Positions 14,657 to 21,624 of a DNA stretch of 28,373 nucleotides are shown piece after piece. The stretch lies in IMG/VR virus record IMGVR_UViG_3300025127_000193, positions 1 to 28,373 of that record; one strand, written 5' to 3'. The first letter of the stretch is position 1. Each line of letters begins with the position of its first letter. Made by a program: the position numbers and the translations under genes. The stretch comes from a virus. The notes beneath the pieces were generated by a model. The model was not told the DNA's origin. It saw only the letters and a program-made list of their open reading frames with translations, and searched no databases.

Positions 14657-16099
14657 CTATTCAGATTTGGCCTCATTTGCTGAAGGCAGTACTTCTCCCT
14701 GTACTAAAATATCTCGAAACTCCTCTCTATCAATGACCTGTTGATCGAATAATGATGTTAAAGCTGTAATATCCTGACCAATTAACCTTTCAATATCAAA
14801 GTCTCTACTAATTTTTACTTCTGGTGGTTCGATTCCAACATATTCGGCTGAGAGATTGAAGGCTTTTTGTAGTTTTTGTTCTAATTCCATTGATACCATT
14901 GCGAGCATAGAATTGGTATCTACACGATCTAACCTACGAGCATCTGCTGATTCTGCAACAAATTTCTGTTGTGATAATGTACTGATACCTAAAGTAGCCA
15001 TTTGCATTTGTAGCTCTTTTATTTCAGCAGATTGAGCTTCAAAAGCACTGGAAGCTGGTTCTACATAGTATATTTTGTTACCAGGTTGAGTTGCCATTGC
15101 GTAGTTTACACTGATAGCAAGGTCTTTGGTCTGGTCGTCATATCCTTCCATTACAAGCATTGGTTGAGATGCAACGTGCAAACTATGAATCAAATCAGCT
15201 TGTCTTTGAAAATGTGCAAGATTTAAGTAAGCAATATCAAGCAAAGGTGGTTTGCTTACTAAATTATCGGTTTTACCAGAATAAATAGTAACTAAAGGTA
15301 TTTCACCAAGAGAAAATTCACCAGACTCAACTTGTTTATAGTCTTTATCAGATGATCCAGCTTCAAAACTGCCGACAGAACTTCCATCTGATACGTCATA
15401 CATCTCTTCTATCTGTTCTTTTTTACGAAATACTCTATAACTTCCTGGTTCGATTACTCTTACTTGGTCAAATACTTTTTCTCCAAACTGTCCATCTGGG
15501 AGCACAGCTTTCTCACCGAGTCTCACCTGTATCAAGTTCCCGTAATTTGATTCTCTATCTAGTCTCCAGCCATAAAGATTATTTGGGTCAATTTCGATCC
15601 AGTAAGGTCTGCGATTCTGTTGACGTTCTTCGGCTAGGCTTACTGCTCCTGATGGTGCAGGGTAATCTACAAGAATGTGGCTTTGGCCATATGTGAGAGA
15701 ACACATTAATAATCTTCTAGCGTATTCATCTAAATCGGACTTTCTACCATCAACATCCATCTTGAACATTTCGGTCCAGTAAGGATCTCCTGTAAGTGCT
15801 ATTGGTTTTCTTAATACAAGACCTGTGGCTGCTCTGATTAGTCTTTGGGTAAATGGAGAAAATACTGCACGATTTACTCTGGCTAGGTAAGCATCGTAAT
15901 CTTCTCTTGGCTCTAGTGGTAGGAATGTTTCGCTGTTTGTTCGGAGGTAATCTGTTCCTTCGGTTACGGCTTTCATTATTTCCCATCCTTTCATCATGTC
16001 TAGGACAGCCCTCGTGCGAGTAAAAGGACTGTCTATCCCACCTACAGAAGTAGATGAGATAATGTTTGTTCTAATTGGTCCAGGTACAGCGTAAGTCAT
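14657..16099 (-). CDS. Portal protein (DUF4055 family)
   Basis: 480 residues, ATG at 16099. It has an alpha/beta N-terminal part from about residue 20 (FTRTRAVLDMMKGWEIMKAVTEGTDYLRTNSETFLPLEPRE), the helical rim region (LIRAATGLVLRKPIALTGDPYWTEMF) and the conserved SLTYGQSHILVDYP followed by a PYWIEIDPNNLYGWR stretch. The later helices LLDIAYLNLAHFQRQADLIHSLHVASQPMLVMEG and MATLGISTLSQQKFVAESADARRLDRVD are typical of DUF4055-type portals. Portals form the dodecameric DNA channel at the vertex and bind the terminase. It is next to TerL and the scaffold/capsid genes. The start is 4 nt after the upstream gene's stop. Confidence 0.9.
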   Translation of the reverse strand: MTYAVPGPIRTNIISSTSVGGIDSPFTRTRAVLDMMKGWEIMKAVTEGTDYLRTNSETFLPLEPREDYDAYLARVNRAVFSPFTQRLIRAATGLVLRKPIALTGDPYWTEMFKMDVDGRKSDLDEYARRLLMCSLTYGQSHILVDYPAPSGAVSLAEERQQNRRPYWIEIDPNNLYGWRLDRESNYGNLIQVRLGEKAVLPDGQFGEKVFDQVRVIEPGSYRVFRKKEQIEEMYDVSDGSSVGSFEAGSSDKDYKQVESGEFSLGEIPLVTIYSGKTDNLVSKPPLLDIAYLNLAHFQRQADLIHSLHVASQPMLVMEGYDDQTKDLAISVNYAMATQPGNKIYYVEPASSAFEAQSAEIKELQMQMATLGISTLSQQKFVAESADARRLDRVDTNSMLAMVSMELEQKLQKAFNLSAEYVGIEPPEVKISRDFDIERLIGQDITALTSLFDQQVIDREEFRDILVQGEVLPSANEAKSE

Positions 16100-16102
16100 T
16101 GT

Positions 16103-16387
16103 TTACCATTTAGTGCGGTGTGACCAGTATCTAGCTGTAAAAAATCCTGGGTTGGGATCTTGTGCATTGTGTCTGGCATAATACGATTTTCTTCTGGCTT
16201 TATCCTTTTCGGACTTAGGGTTTTTACCAGCACCAGTAACTCCCTGTTGACCAAATCGTATTAGTTTTATTTTATCGCCTTTTTTAGCCAGTACCACATG
16301 AGATTTAGTAGGGTGACTAGGTGTTTTCTTTGGTTTATTGAATCCTTCTAATCTATTTTTTGTAAGTCTAGGATCTTTTTTACTCAT
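16103..16387 (-). CDS. Small basic conserved phage protein (94 residues)
   Basis: ATG at 16387 inside an ATGA overlap with the stop of the upstream 49-residue gene; it ends 3 nt before the portal start. The conserved-looking core is KIKLIRFGQQGVTGAGKNPKSEKDKARRKSYYARHN and then FTARYWSHRTKW, a pattern I recall from hypothetical phage proteins with IRFGQQGv.G and kARRkS..ARH elements. Very rich in Lys/Arg. No enzymatic motif is visible. It may bind nucleic acid or act in head assembly, to judge from its neighbours; this is an inference. Confidence 0.75.
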   Translation of the reverse strand: MSKKDPRLTKNRLEGFNKPKKTPSHPTKSHVVLAKKGDKIKLIRFGQQGVTGAGKNPKSEKDKARRKSYYARHNAQDPNPGFFTARYWSHRTKW

Positions 16388-16533
16388 TTTCCCACCTTTG
16401 CCTGGGCCTTTTTATGGGCTTGTGTAAAAGTATCTCCTGCTCTCATTCGCCTTTTCATAAACTCCATGTGCTTGGCACTATGATGCTCAGAGTGTTTTTC
16501 AAGGAGATTCTTCTGACGAGTGGTAAGTTTCAC
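16384..16533 (-). CDS. Small basic protein (49 residues), GTG start
   Basis: The start is GTG at 16533-16531, overlapping the preceding gene's stop (GTGA); it ends with ATGA overlapping the next start. The sequence has LTTRQKNLLEKHSEHHSAKH, then MRAGDTFTQAHKKAQAKVGK. Several evenly placed His/Lys residues and the AH..A...VGK ending look like a small conserved family. The tight overlaps on both sides are the main support. No function is recognised. Confidence 0.7.
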   Translation of the reverse strand: MKLTTRQKNLLEKHSEHHSAKHMEFMKRRMRAGDTFTQAHKKAQAKVGK

Positions 16534-16652
16534 TTCTTCTTCCTCTTTTTCTTGGATCGTAGCTTCTTTAAGTCGGCAGCAGTAATCTTATCCCGTGGGG
16601 GAGCAACAGCAGCGAGTCTACGTTGCTTTGCTGAATAAGATCCTTTAGGCAT
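16530..16652 (-). CDS. Tiny basic protein (40 residues)
   Basis: ATG at 16652, in a TAATG overlap with the tail-tube gene's stop, and TGA at 16532-16530 overlapping the next GTG start. It begins MPKGSYSAKQRRLAAVAPPRD and ends in a Lys/Arg run (LRSKKKRKKK). The reading frame between the two coupled junctions makes it very likely translated. Function unknown; the basic tail suggests nucleic-acid contact. Confidence 0.68.
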   Translation of the reverse strand: MPKGSYSAKQRRLAAVAPPRDKITAADLKKLRSKKKRKKK

Positions 16653-17068
16653 TAGACAGCGTTGGTTATAGCACCGTTAGTTATAAAACTAACGCTAACT
16701 GTTTCTAAATCGCCTGTTGTTGCAGATAAACTTGTTCCTGTAACAATTCCACTAAAACTTACTTTTTTAGCACCAGTTGTGTCTAAAAATAATTCAAATT
16801 GTGCATCACCAGCATCTTCTGTTGTTAAAACATCAGCTAATAAGTTTGCAGTTTCATTACCACTGGCTGCTGTATATAAAAAATCAATAGTACCAGAACC
16901 AGAAATTAGTCCACCTACAAAGTTTCTTGTGGTGTTGCCGTGTGCAGTTACGTCTAGTGTTTCTTTTGTAGTATCTAAAGTCCAACCTGTAGTTGAAACT
17001 ACTGCCTCAGTAGTACCAGAAGAATTCTTAAATTTAACAGAACCTTCCTCTCCACGAAAAAATGCCAT
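16652..17068 (-). CDS. Tail tube (major tail) protein candidate
   Basis: 138 residues, ATG at 17068. The sequence alternates strand-forming residues and has the tube-protein pattern: an N-terminal GEEGSVKFKN, then TTGWTLDTTKETLDVTAHGNTTRNFVGGL, which corresponds to the family element T.W.l....e..dvTa.G...r.f..gl, followed by SGSGTIDFLY and a final strand pair. Tail tube proteins stack in hexameric rings around the tape measure. Its position between portal-side small genes and terminase-side small genes, far from the tail block, is unusual. No other tail-tube candidate is seen next to G/H, which strengthens the call. Confidence 0.72.
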   Translation of the reverse strand: MAFFRGEEGSVKFKNSSGTTEAVVSTTGWTLDTTKETLDVTAHGNTTRNFVGGLISGSGTIDFLYTAASGNETANLLADVLTTEDAGDAQFELFLDTTGAKKVSFSGIVTGTSLSATTGDLETVSVSFITNGAITNAV

Positions 17069-17100
17069 TGTCCTAAGAAAAAAGAGTATTTATAAATAGT

Positions 17101-17241
17101 TTAACTTGTTGTTGACTTTTTTACAGTACCTTTTGACATTTTTGCTTGATATTGTTCACATCTGGGATCCCAAAGTGCAGGATTACGCTTGCCTTTTACT
17201 TTTTCAATGATGTCTAGCATCTCATCAGTGATTTCTGTCAT
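17101..17241 (-). CDS. Small protein (46 residues)
   Basis: ATG at 17241 overlapping the upstream gene's TGA (ATGA) and TAA at 17103-17101. The sequence has TEITDEMLDIIEKVKGKRNPALWDPRCEQYQ in its first two thirds and a Lys/Ser/Thr-rich tail. The LWDPRC...Q stretch looks conserved rather than random. No function recognised. The overlap supports translation as part of the small-gene chain before the tail-tube gene. Confidence 0.68.
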   Translation of the reverse strand: MTEITDEMLDIIEKVKGKRNPALWDPRCEQYQAKMSKGTVKKSTTS

Positions 17242-17492
17242 TTTTTCTTGGATTTCTTTCTAAGTATATCAGCATCAGCCTTTCTTGCACCTCCTTTCCC
17301 ACTGATAAAGCTGTTTACTCTGCCCATTGCCCATGCTGCCATTGGTACATTGCGAGATCCAGAGGATAAGTATGCTCCCTGCCCTCTGCGATACACCTGG
17401 GCAAGCTGTCCGTAGGTAAAACGGCTTTTATCTGCCTTTTTTCTTAGTGTTTCTTTTGTTTTTTCGCTTAGTGGTTTTCTTTTTGGTTTCAT
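17238..17492 (-). CDS. Small basic conserved phage protein (84 residues, DUF5824-like)
   Basis: ATG at 17492, TGA at 17240-17238. The core FTYGQLAQVYRRGQGAYLSSGSR followed by AAWAMGRVNSFISGKGGARKADADIL is a pattern I recall from an uncharacterised phage family (DUF5824). Both ends are Lys-rich. It overlaps the upstream 79-residue gene by 65 nt in another frame. Both frames carry conserved-looking stretches, so I keep both. Role unknown. Confidence 0.78.
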   Translation of the reverse strand: MKPKRKPLSEKTKETLRKKADKSRFTYGQLAQVYRRGQGAYLSSGSRNVPMAAWAMGRVNSFISGKGGARKADADILRKKSKKK

Positions 17493-17667
17493 CTTGGGCA
17501 GATCGTGACTTGTTGATGGCTTTTATATCAATATATTCGCCTCTTTTGTATTTTTCGGCTGTTTCTTTGATCTCTTTTGCCTTTGCAGCCTTATTTTTCG
17601 CACCAGCAAGGTATTTACTAGGCACGTTTGTCTTTTTGTCTCGTCTTACTCGCCTAAATTTTCTCAC
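17428..17667 (-). CDS. Small basic conserved phage protein (79 residues), GTG start
   Basis: GTG at 17667-17665 overlapping the previous TGA (GTGA). The region VPSKYLAGAKNKAAKAKEIKETAEKYKRGEYID, followed by INKSRSAQDE, matches a phage family with the pattern vPkkYL.GaknpaareaEIk.Ta..Yr.G....... .i.k.Rs. The last 25 residues (KKKTTKRKNKRNTKKKGR) are nearly all basic and lie over the 84-residue gene. That tail may be a product of the overlapping frame; the conserved core lies before it. No function known. Confidence 0.7.
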   Translation of the reverse strand: MRKFRRVRRDKKTNVPSKYLAGAKNKAAKAKEIKETAEKYKRGEYIDIKAINKSRSAQDETKKKTTKRKNKRNTKKKGR

Positions 17668-17726
17668 TTCTTCTTGGTTTTTGTCTTTTTCTTCTTCTTT
17701 TTCTTCTTCATGGAGGAATGGTACAT
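17664..17726 (-). CDS. Possible 20-residue Lys-rich peptide
   Basis: ATG at 17726, TGA at 17666-17664 overlapping the GTG of the next gene. The peptide begins MYHSSM and is then almost all lysine (8 in a row, then TKTKKK). It fills the only gap between TerL and the small-gene chain and follows the same overlap style. At this length chance cannot be excluded, so the call is tentative. Confidence 0.4.
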   Translation of the reverse strand: MYHSSMKKKKKKKKTKTKKK

Positions 17727-17744
17727 AGTGGAAAAAAGAAACTC

Positions 17745-19001
17745 TTAGTATATTCTAAACGAAGTTTGCCCTAATGTCTCTGGCTTGGCAAGGTTGAATT
17801 GTTGGAGGCAGAGGTAGCCGAAAGCGTCAAATGCGTGGTCAACTCCAAGGTTTTTGTTTGGCATACCTGTGTTTGGAGCGTAAGTCAGGGTGCGAAGTGA
17901 TTTTATAAGTTCTTTGCAGCGTGGGTGGATCAGGGTTCTGCGTTCTCCCATTGCGTCATATAGTGCGGTGTTTATTGCGGTTACTTTGTCACGGACTTTC
18001 CAGGGAGCTCTGGGAGATGACACAGTAAATCCGCTTCTGCGTAGGATAGTGTGGTCTGTTGAGCCTACTCCTGATGTTTTTCTGGCAGATCCCGTTGGGT
18101 CAGGACAAGCGATAATTCTTCTATCGACTCCGTAACGATTTGTAACTTCCTCGGCAAAGTCCCAGGTTGTTGCACCGCCCGTCAAAATTATCTCGTCAAA
18201 GACGTAAAGTATGTCTCGGTAGCGGACTGCACATATACCGCAAAGTGGATCTACGTTAAAATCGACCCCTAATAAAAGTGGGGCGATGGATATGTCCTCC
18301 GCTTCGGTAGAAATGTTGGAATCTGAAAAGGAGACTGCAACGAGACCAGTGAGATTCTCGAAACTTGCCTCAAACTCTTGCTTAAATGTTCTGGTATCTA
18401 GTTGGGCCTTGGCTGCTTCGACTTCTTCTTCTGGAACGTTACCCCCGTCTATTGTTGTGAAACTCCAGCGTTTCCAATCGCCTGTTTCATCATCTGGAAC
18501 GTAACACCACAAATCGTAGAACCATGAGGCTGTGCCATCTGGTGTGGATATGAAGAGTGCCCAACCCTGTTTATCTGCGAGGGCTGGTCTAATTACTTGG
18601 AACCAGACTTCGGAATCCATGAAGGCTGCTTCGTCAAGTACTACTCCAGCTAGGCTTCGGCCACGCAGGGTTGTTGCGTTTTCGGTTCCTTTGAGTTCGA
18701 TTAGCGATCCATTTATTAGTTCGATTTTGAGGTCGGTTTCGTTTTTGGAGGCTATCCATTCTCGTGGGATTAGTTTCTTTATTTCTTTCCATGCGATGTC
18801 TTTTGCCATGCGGTAGGTGGGGGCACAGTAGAAATATGTTTCGCCAGGGCGGTCTATTGCTGCTTTGAGTAGTTCTATGCAGGATAAATAGGATTTTCCG
18901 AATCTTCTACCAGCGACCAGTACCCTAAATCTTTGCTTTGCGTTAAACACCTCCCCCTGTGCCCATCGGAGGGAGAGATTTTCGGCTATTTTTGTACTCA
19001 T
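17745..19001 (-). CDS. terL: Terminase large subunit (TerL)
   Basis: 418 residues, ATG at 19001. Motifs are complete. The ATPase has Walker A AGRRFGKS (residues 30-37), a Walker B with VVLDEAAF (Asp123, Glu124) and coupling-motif residues ISTPDG (about 151-156). The nuclease has acidic residues Asp247 (GVDFNVD), Asp301 (CPDPTGS) and Asp388 (GVDHAFDAFGY). It packages the genome into the head through the portal. The length is in the range of the shorter terminases of the phage-terminase-6 type. The packaging strategy is not readable from this alone. Its start is 100 nt from the divergent small-terminase candidate. Confidence 0.95.
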   Translation of the reverse strand: MSTKIAENLSLRWAQGEVFNAKQRFRVLVAGRRFGKSYLSCIELLKAAIDRPGETYFYCAPTYRMAKDIAWKEIKKLIPREWIASKNETDLKIELINGSLIELKGTENATTLRGRSLAGVVLDEAAFMDSEVWFQVIRPALADKQGWALFISTPDGTASWFYDLWCYVPDDETGDWKRWSFTTIDGGNVPEEEVEAAKAQLDTRTFKQEFEASFENLTGLVAVSFSDSNISTEAEDISIAPLLLGVDFNVDPLCGICAVRYRDILYVFDEIILTGGATTWDFAEEVTNRYGVDRRIIACPDPTGSARKTSGVGSTDHTILRRSGFTVSSPRAPWKVRDKVTAINTALYDAMGERRTLIHPRCKELIKSLRTLTYAPNTGMPNKNLGVDHAFDAFGYLCLQQFNLAKPETLGQTSFRIY

Positions 19002-19101
19002 GTAGTAAAGAATAGCTTAAATATTGACGGATTTCCGTGATTTTCTCGACTAAATCATGTTTTTAGGGTTATTATTCAAGTATTAACAACAATTTTAGTC
19101 C
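19002..19101. promoter_or_regulatory. Divergent TerL/TerS intergenic region with a 12-nt palindrome
   Basis: This 100-nt gap separates TerL (minus) from TerS (plus). It contains a perfect palindrome ACGGATTTCCGT at 19027-19038. A TTGACG hexamer lies directly beside it at 19024-19029 on the plus strand, without a convincing -10 at normal spacing. I see no clear Shine-Dalgarno for either gene. A repressor or terminase cos/pac-binding site is possible; neither is shown. Confidence 0.4.
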
Positions 19102-19554
19102 GTGGCTGATTCTGTTCTTCGTAATTCAAATGGTCAATTTACATCTGAGCGAGCACGCAAAGATGGGAGAGTATGTGGAAAAAGACAACCTGATGCAGTT
19201 ATAGAAGCTAGAAGGCAAAAATTGTACTCAAGGCAGTTAACAGGTAAAACTACAAGACAACTTGTACTGGAGCACGCATCCAGGGAACAAATTGGCGTTG
19301 AAACTGCATGGAGTGATTGGAGAAAGGTCAAGGAATGGAACGATGAAGATTGGGAAAAGGATAGAGAAAAAATGATCTCACGACTCCAGGGGATGAGAAT
19401 GAGGCTTTTTGAACAGGCAGTGAGGAAGGGCCAGTTGCAAACGGCTGCTCAGATACTAGATTCTCTTGGTAAAGTAGTAGGGGAAAGTGTAGAGAACATC
19501 AATTTAAACACTCCACAGCTATCAATTTCAGTAGAACCTAAGAAAAATAGTTGA
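19102..19554 (+). CDS. terS: Terminase small subunit candidate (TerS)
   Basis: 150 residues from GTG 19102; an in-frame TAG at 19096-19098 fixes the start. The middle part, about residues 40-85, has a DNA-binding look (LYSRQLTGKTTRQLVLEHASREQIGVETAWSDWRKVKEWNDEDW), then a basic helix EKMISRLQGMRMRLFEQAVRKGQLQTAAQILDSLGKVVGE, which suits an oligomerising helical region. These features and the place beside TerL suggest TerS, which recognises the packaging site. The gene is transcribed away from TerL, which is uncommon. Alternatives are a transcription factor or other DNA-binding protein. Confidence 0.62.
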   Translation: MADSVLRNSNGQFTSERARKDGRVCGKRQPDAVIEARRQKLYSRQLTGKTTRQLVLEHASREQIGVETAWSDWRKVKEWNDEDWEKDREKMISRLQGMRMRLFEQAVRKGQLQTAAQILDSLGKVVGESVENINLNTPQLSISVEPKKNS

Positions 19555-19579
19555 CACTAGAGTAATATTGTAGTATTAT
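19551..19579 (+). promoter_or_regulatory. Strong sigma70-like promoter with no gene behind it
   Basis: TTGACA at 19551-19556, 17 nt, then TATTAT at 19574-19579, overlapping the end of TerS. The region downstream up to the minus-strand terminator (19555-19707) has no convincing gene. The transcript would start near 19586 and run into the antisense of 19757-20956. It contains a CCCC...GGGG hairpin (near 19667-19686). The element ACTAGAGTAATATTGTA (19556-19572) recurs with one change at 23416-23432. Confidence 0.65.
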
Positions 19580-19708
19580 TGTATTGTAGTACATTTATCG
19601 CTTATGCTTTGATTTGTCAGAAGGTTCAGGGGTAGTATAAAAATTTAAAAAAATTTTGCAATGTGTCCCCGTCTGCTTGTGTGGGGTAGAAAAATAAAAA
19701 TTAGCAAT

Positions 19709-19735
19709 AAAAAACCTCCCGAATTTGTGGGAGGT
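19709..19735 (-). terminator. Rho-independent terminator of the 19757-20322 minus genes
   Basis: On the minus strand CCTCCC, 8-nt loop, GGGAGG (stem 19715-19720 / 19729-19734, extended by one A-T) is followed by six Ts. It lies 22 nt past the stop of the membrane-peptide gene. Confidence 0.85.
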
Positions 19736-19756
19736 AGTAGAAAAGTCTGGAGCTCC

Positions 19757-19960
19757 TTAACCTAAGTGCAGCTTTTCACATTCTGTCGCTGTGTAGGTTT
19801 TAGCTGCTAGACAATTTTTAAATCCTTTGTCTGTGAGATAGCACGCCAGAATAAAAGAAACAGTAGCCAGAATAAAAACCATAGTATTAAGTCTGGAGCG
19901 GTTTAAGTTGTTGGTAGCTAACCTGTAAACTTTTATTCGGTTTGGGTTGGATTGGATCAT
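19757..19960 (-). CDS. Small single-pass membrane protein (67 residues)
   Basis: ATG at 19960, TAA at 19759-19757. The chain is basic at the N-terminus (NPNRIKVYRLATNNLNRSRLN) and then has one membrane segment at about residues 27-43 (MVFILATVSFILACYLT), with three further short polar stretches ending in CEKLHLG. Two cysteines (Cys50, Cys60) flank YTATE. It is followed directly by a terminator. It could be a phage-encoded inner-membrane factor or lysis-related protein; nothing in the sequence decides it. Unrecognised. Confidence 0.6.
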   Translation of the reverse strand: MIQSNPNRIKVYRLATNNLNRSRLNTMVFILATVSFILACYLTDKGFKNCLAAKTYTATECEKLHLG

Positions 19961-19995
19961 TTGCGGAAGTGATACGGGAAAGAGAATAAAAAGAA

Positions 19996-20322
19996 TTAAT
20001 TGATTTCTAATTTACTAGGTTTGTAAAAACTCTCATATTCTTCTTTTTTTAGTTTGATAGAAATTTGATTCTTTAAATTTTTATACTGAAAAAAACTTCT
20101 CATAGTTGTAGAAAATGAGATCACGTCTCTGTATTTCATACAGCAATTAATTTCTGATGTTCTGGAATCATCAGTAAATATTGTGTATCCAGTATCAGAT
20201 CTTTGAATTACTAAATTTGTTCCGATAGTTTCATTTAATCTAGCGATTTCATATTCTAGATAATTTTTTGAAGCAATAGGCATGGTTTTAAATTTGGGTG
20301 ATTTACTCCCTAATTTTAACAT
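19996..20322 (-). CDS. Hypothetical protein (108 residues)
   Basis: ATG at 20322; a second ATG at residue 14 (20283) is possible, because a TTGCTA hexamer followed by TTAAAA suggests the promoter may lie over the first codons. Basic N-terminus; a central alternation of strands (LVIQRSDTGYTIFTD, then INCCMKYRDVISFSTTMRSFFQYKNLKNQISIKLKKEEYESFY). No known family comes to mind. It precedes the membrane-peptide gene by 35 nt and shares its terminator. Confidence 0.6.
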   Translation of the reverse strand: MLKLGSKSPKFKTMPIASKNYLEYEIARLNETIGTNLVIQRSDTGYTIFTDDSRTSEINCCMKYRDVISFSTTMRSFFQYKNLKNQISIKLKKEEYESFYKPSKLEIN

Positions 20323-20593
20323 ATTTTTCTACTAGATAGCAACACTAAAATATCACAATAATCAGCACTAAAAAACCAAAAAATTCTATCAATTCTCTGT
20401 AATCTCACAGAATAAGACTTTAAACCCTTTGATATAACTAGAGAATCTCAAACGTAAGAATCCTATAATTTTAAAAGTTAACCTATGCAATAGCACATTA
20501 ACAGATCTAAAATCATTCAATTCTTAAACATTAAAAAAGCTAGACTCGAATAAGAATCTAGCTATATTTTTTTAGTTCCTGATCTAATTTAAT
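20323..20593. terminator. 270-nt noncoding gap holding a bidirectional terminator (20533-20570)
   Basis: AGCTAGA (20538-20544) pairs with TCTAGCT (20557-20563). Seven Ts follow on the plus strand (20567-20573) and six on the minus strand (20538-20533). It ends the 20594-20956 message. The remaining AT-rich DNA (20323-20530) shows no gene; TAGATAGCAAC at 20334-20344 (minus strand GTTGCTATCTA) recurs at the promoter of the DUF932-like gene. Confidence 0.8.
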
Positions 20594-20956
20594 TTATTCT
20601 TCCTGATCCAATAAATATTTACAGTAATCCTTGTCAATTCCATTTCCTGATTTTATTGTTTCTTTCATATGTTTTGTAAATCTTTCTGTTTTTTCAATTT
20701 CCTTTTCTAAATTTTTGATATACATTTTATAATCTTCTATCTGTTTTTTCATTTTAAAAATATTTATATCCTGAGATTCTAAGAATTTAAAATCCCCAGT
20801 ATCATATCTTTCTAAATCTGAATGGGTACAAATAAGGTTATCATCTTCTTGAATGATTTTTCCCTGATTCCTTAGATCATAATATTCTGAGAGAACATCA
20901 TCAACAATTTTGAATGTTTTTTCTGCTTGTCTTTTGTAAGTTTGGTAAGTTGCCAT
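20594..20956 (-). CDS. Hypothetical charged coiled-coil protein (120 residues)
   Basis: ATG at 20956; AT-rich region with no clear Shine-Dalgarno. A long stretch of heptad-like charged residues (FKMKKQIEDYKMYIKNLEKEIEKTERFTKHMKETIK, about residues 67-100) predicts a coiled coil. It ends 30 nt before a bidirectional terminator. Not recognised. Its partner genes (159 residues upstream) do not reveal its function. Confidence 0.6.
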   Translation of the reverse strand: MATYQTYKRQAEKTFKIVDDVLSEYYDLRNQGKIIQEDDNLICTHSDLERYDTGDFKFLESQDINIFKMKKQIEDYKMYIKNLEKEIEKTERFTKHMKETIKSGNGIDKDYCKYLLDQEE

Positions 20957-20992
20957 AATAATTAATTGAATGAATTTTAATAAGTGAATGTT

Positions 20993-21472
20993 TTAAGAAT
21001 GTTTTTCAATCCATTCTCTAGTAGGTTGAAATCTATCGTTAGCTGATAATTCATGCCCAAGTGCGAATAATCTATTAATTGATTTTTGATCTTTATTAGA
21101 TCTAGCATGATTCAAACATTCATTTATAGCTTTAGAAACTGATCTTTTATAATTTCTCATCTGTTCCTGATACTCTAATTGTTTCTTATAATCATCTAGT
21201 GATAGTTGATGATTTCCCTTAACATCTAAATGTTTTGGTTTCTCTGGTAGAAAATAATCAAATATCCAATATTCATAATCTAATACAACAGACTTAAAAA
21301 CATCAGAACATTCTTTTAATGTATGTTCGTGAATACTTGGACAATCCATAACTTCACAGTTGTAAGGCCATTCTAAATAAATCCAATAATCTAAAGTATC
21401 GTTGTATTCTTGATGGATACTTGAAACCCTTGGATCATTTTGAAAATCTTTTAATGTTCTTGGATTTTTCAT
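20993..21472 (-). CDS. Hypothetical protein (159 residues)
   Basis: ATG at 21472, 20-30 nt after a promoter of the TTGACT-18-TACAAT type. The N-terminal half contains TLKDFQNDPRV and DYWIYLEWPYNCEVMDCPSIHEHTLKECSDVFKSVVLDYE, and a basic helix follows (KSINRLFALGHEL). Cysteine and histidine residues at about 39, 44, 48 and 55 could bind metal, but the spacing is not a recognised finger. No family identified. First gene of a two-gene transcript with the coiled-coil protein. Confidence 0.6.
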   Translation of the reverse strand: MKNPRTLKDFQNDPRVSSIHQEYNDTLDYWIYLEWPYNCEVMDCPSIHEHTLKECSDVFKSVVLDYEYWIFDYFLPEKPKHLDVKGNHQLSLDDYKKQLEYQEQMRNYKRSVSKAINECLNHARSNKDQKSINRLFALGHELSANDRFQPTREWIEKHS

Positions 21473-21500
21473 AGTAATAAAGATGGTTAACTACTCTTCT

Positions 21501-21530
21501 ATTGTAGTATCTAACAAATAAAAAAGTCAA
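21501..21530 (-). promoter_or_regulatory. Promoter TTGACT-18-TACAAT of the 21472 gene
   Basis: The -35 is at 21530-21525 and the -10 at 21506-21501 on the minus strand; the expected start is near 21494, 22 nt before the ATG. The -10 lies in TACTACAATA, a box also found at the SSB promoter (26360-26369). Confidence 0.7.
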
Positions 21531-21560
21531 ATAATATATTGATATAATTACATTTTTTAA

Positions 21561-21576
21561 AGGTATAAACATACCT
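21561..21576. promoter_or_regulatory. 16-nt palindrome, candidate operator or activator site
   Basis: AGGTAT-AAAC-ATACCT is perfect in its 6-nt arms. It lies about 31 nt upstream of the -35 box of the 21501-21530 promoter, in a noncoding gap (21473-21675). It might bind a dimeric regulator. No second copy was noticed. Confidence 0.4.
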
Positions 21577-21624
21577 AAAGGATCATTAAATTATTACAAT
21601 CTCACTTAGACTCATTGAGACTTA

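Noticed and set aside
15352-15696. 114-codon plus-strand frame opposite the portal gene
   Set aside because: Inside the portal on the other strand, with no promoter, Shine-Dalgarno or recognisable pattern.
16662-17099. 145-codon plus-strand frame opposite the tail-tube gene
   Set aside because: It mirrors the tail-tube gene on the other strand; the minus-strand protein has a coherent family pattern and coupled junctions, this one does not.
19567-19588. Three TACAAT boxes on the minus strand near 19570
   Set aside because: None has a -35 at 16-18 nt; they are the reverse of the plus-strand promoter sequence.
19661-19765. 34-codon plus-strand frame behind the orphan promoter
   Set aside because: It runs through the minus-strand terminator stem, lacks a Shine-Dalgarno and resembles nothing; a noncoding RNA is simpler.
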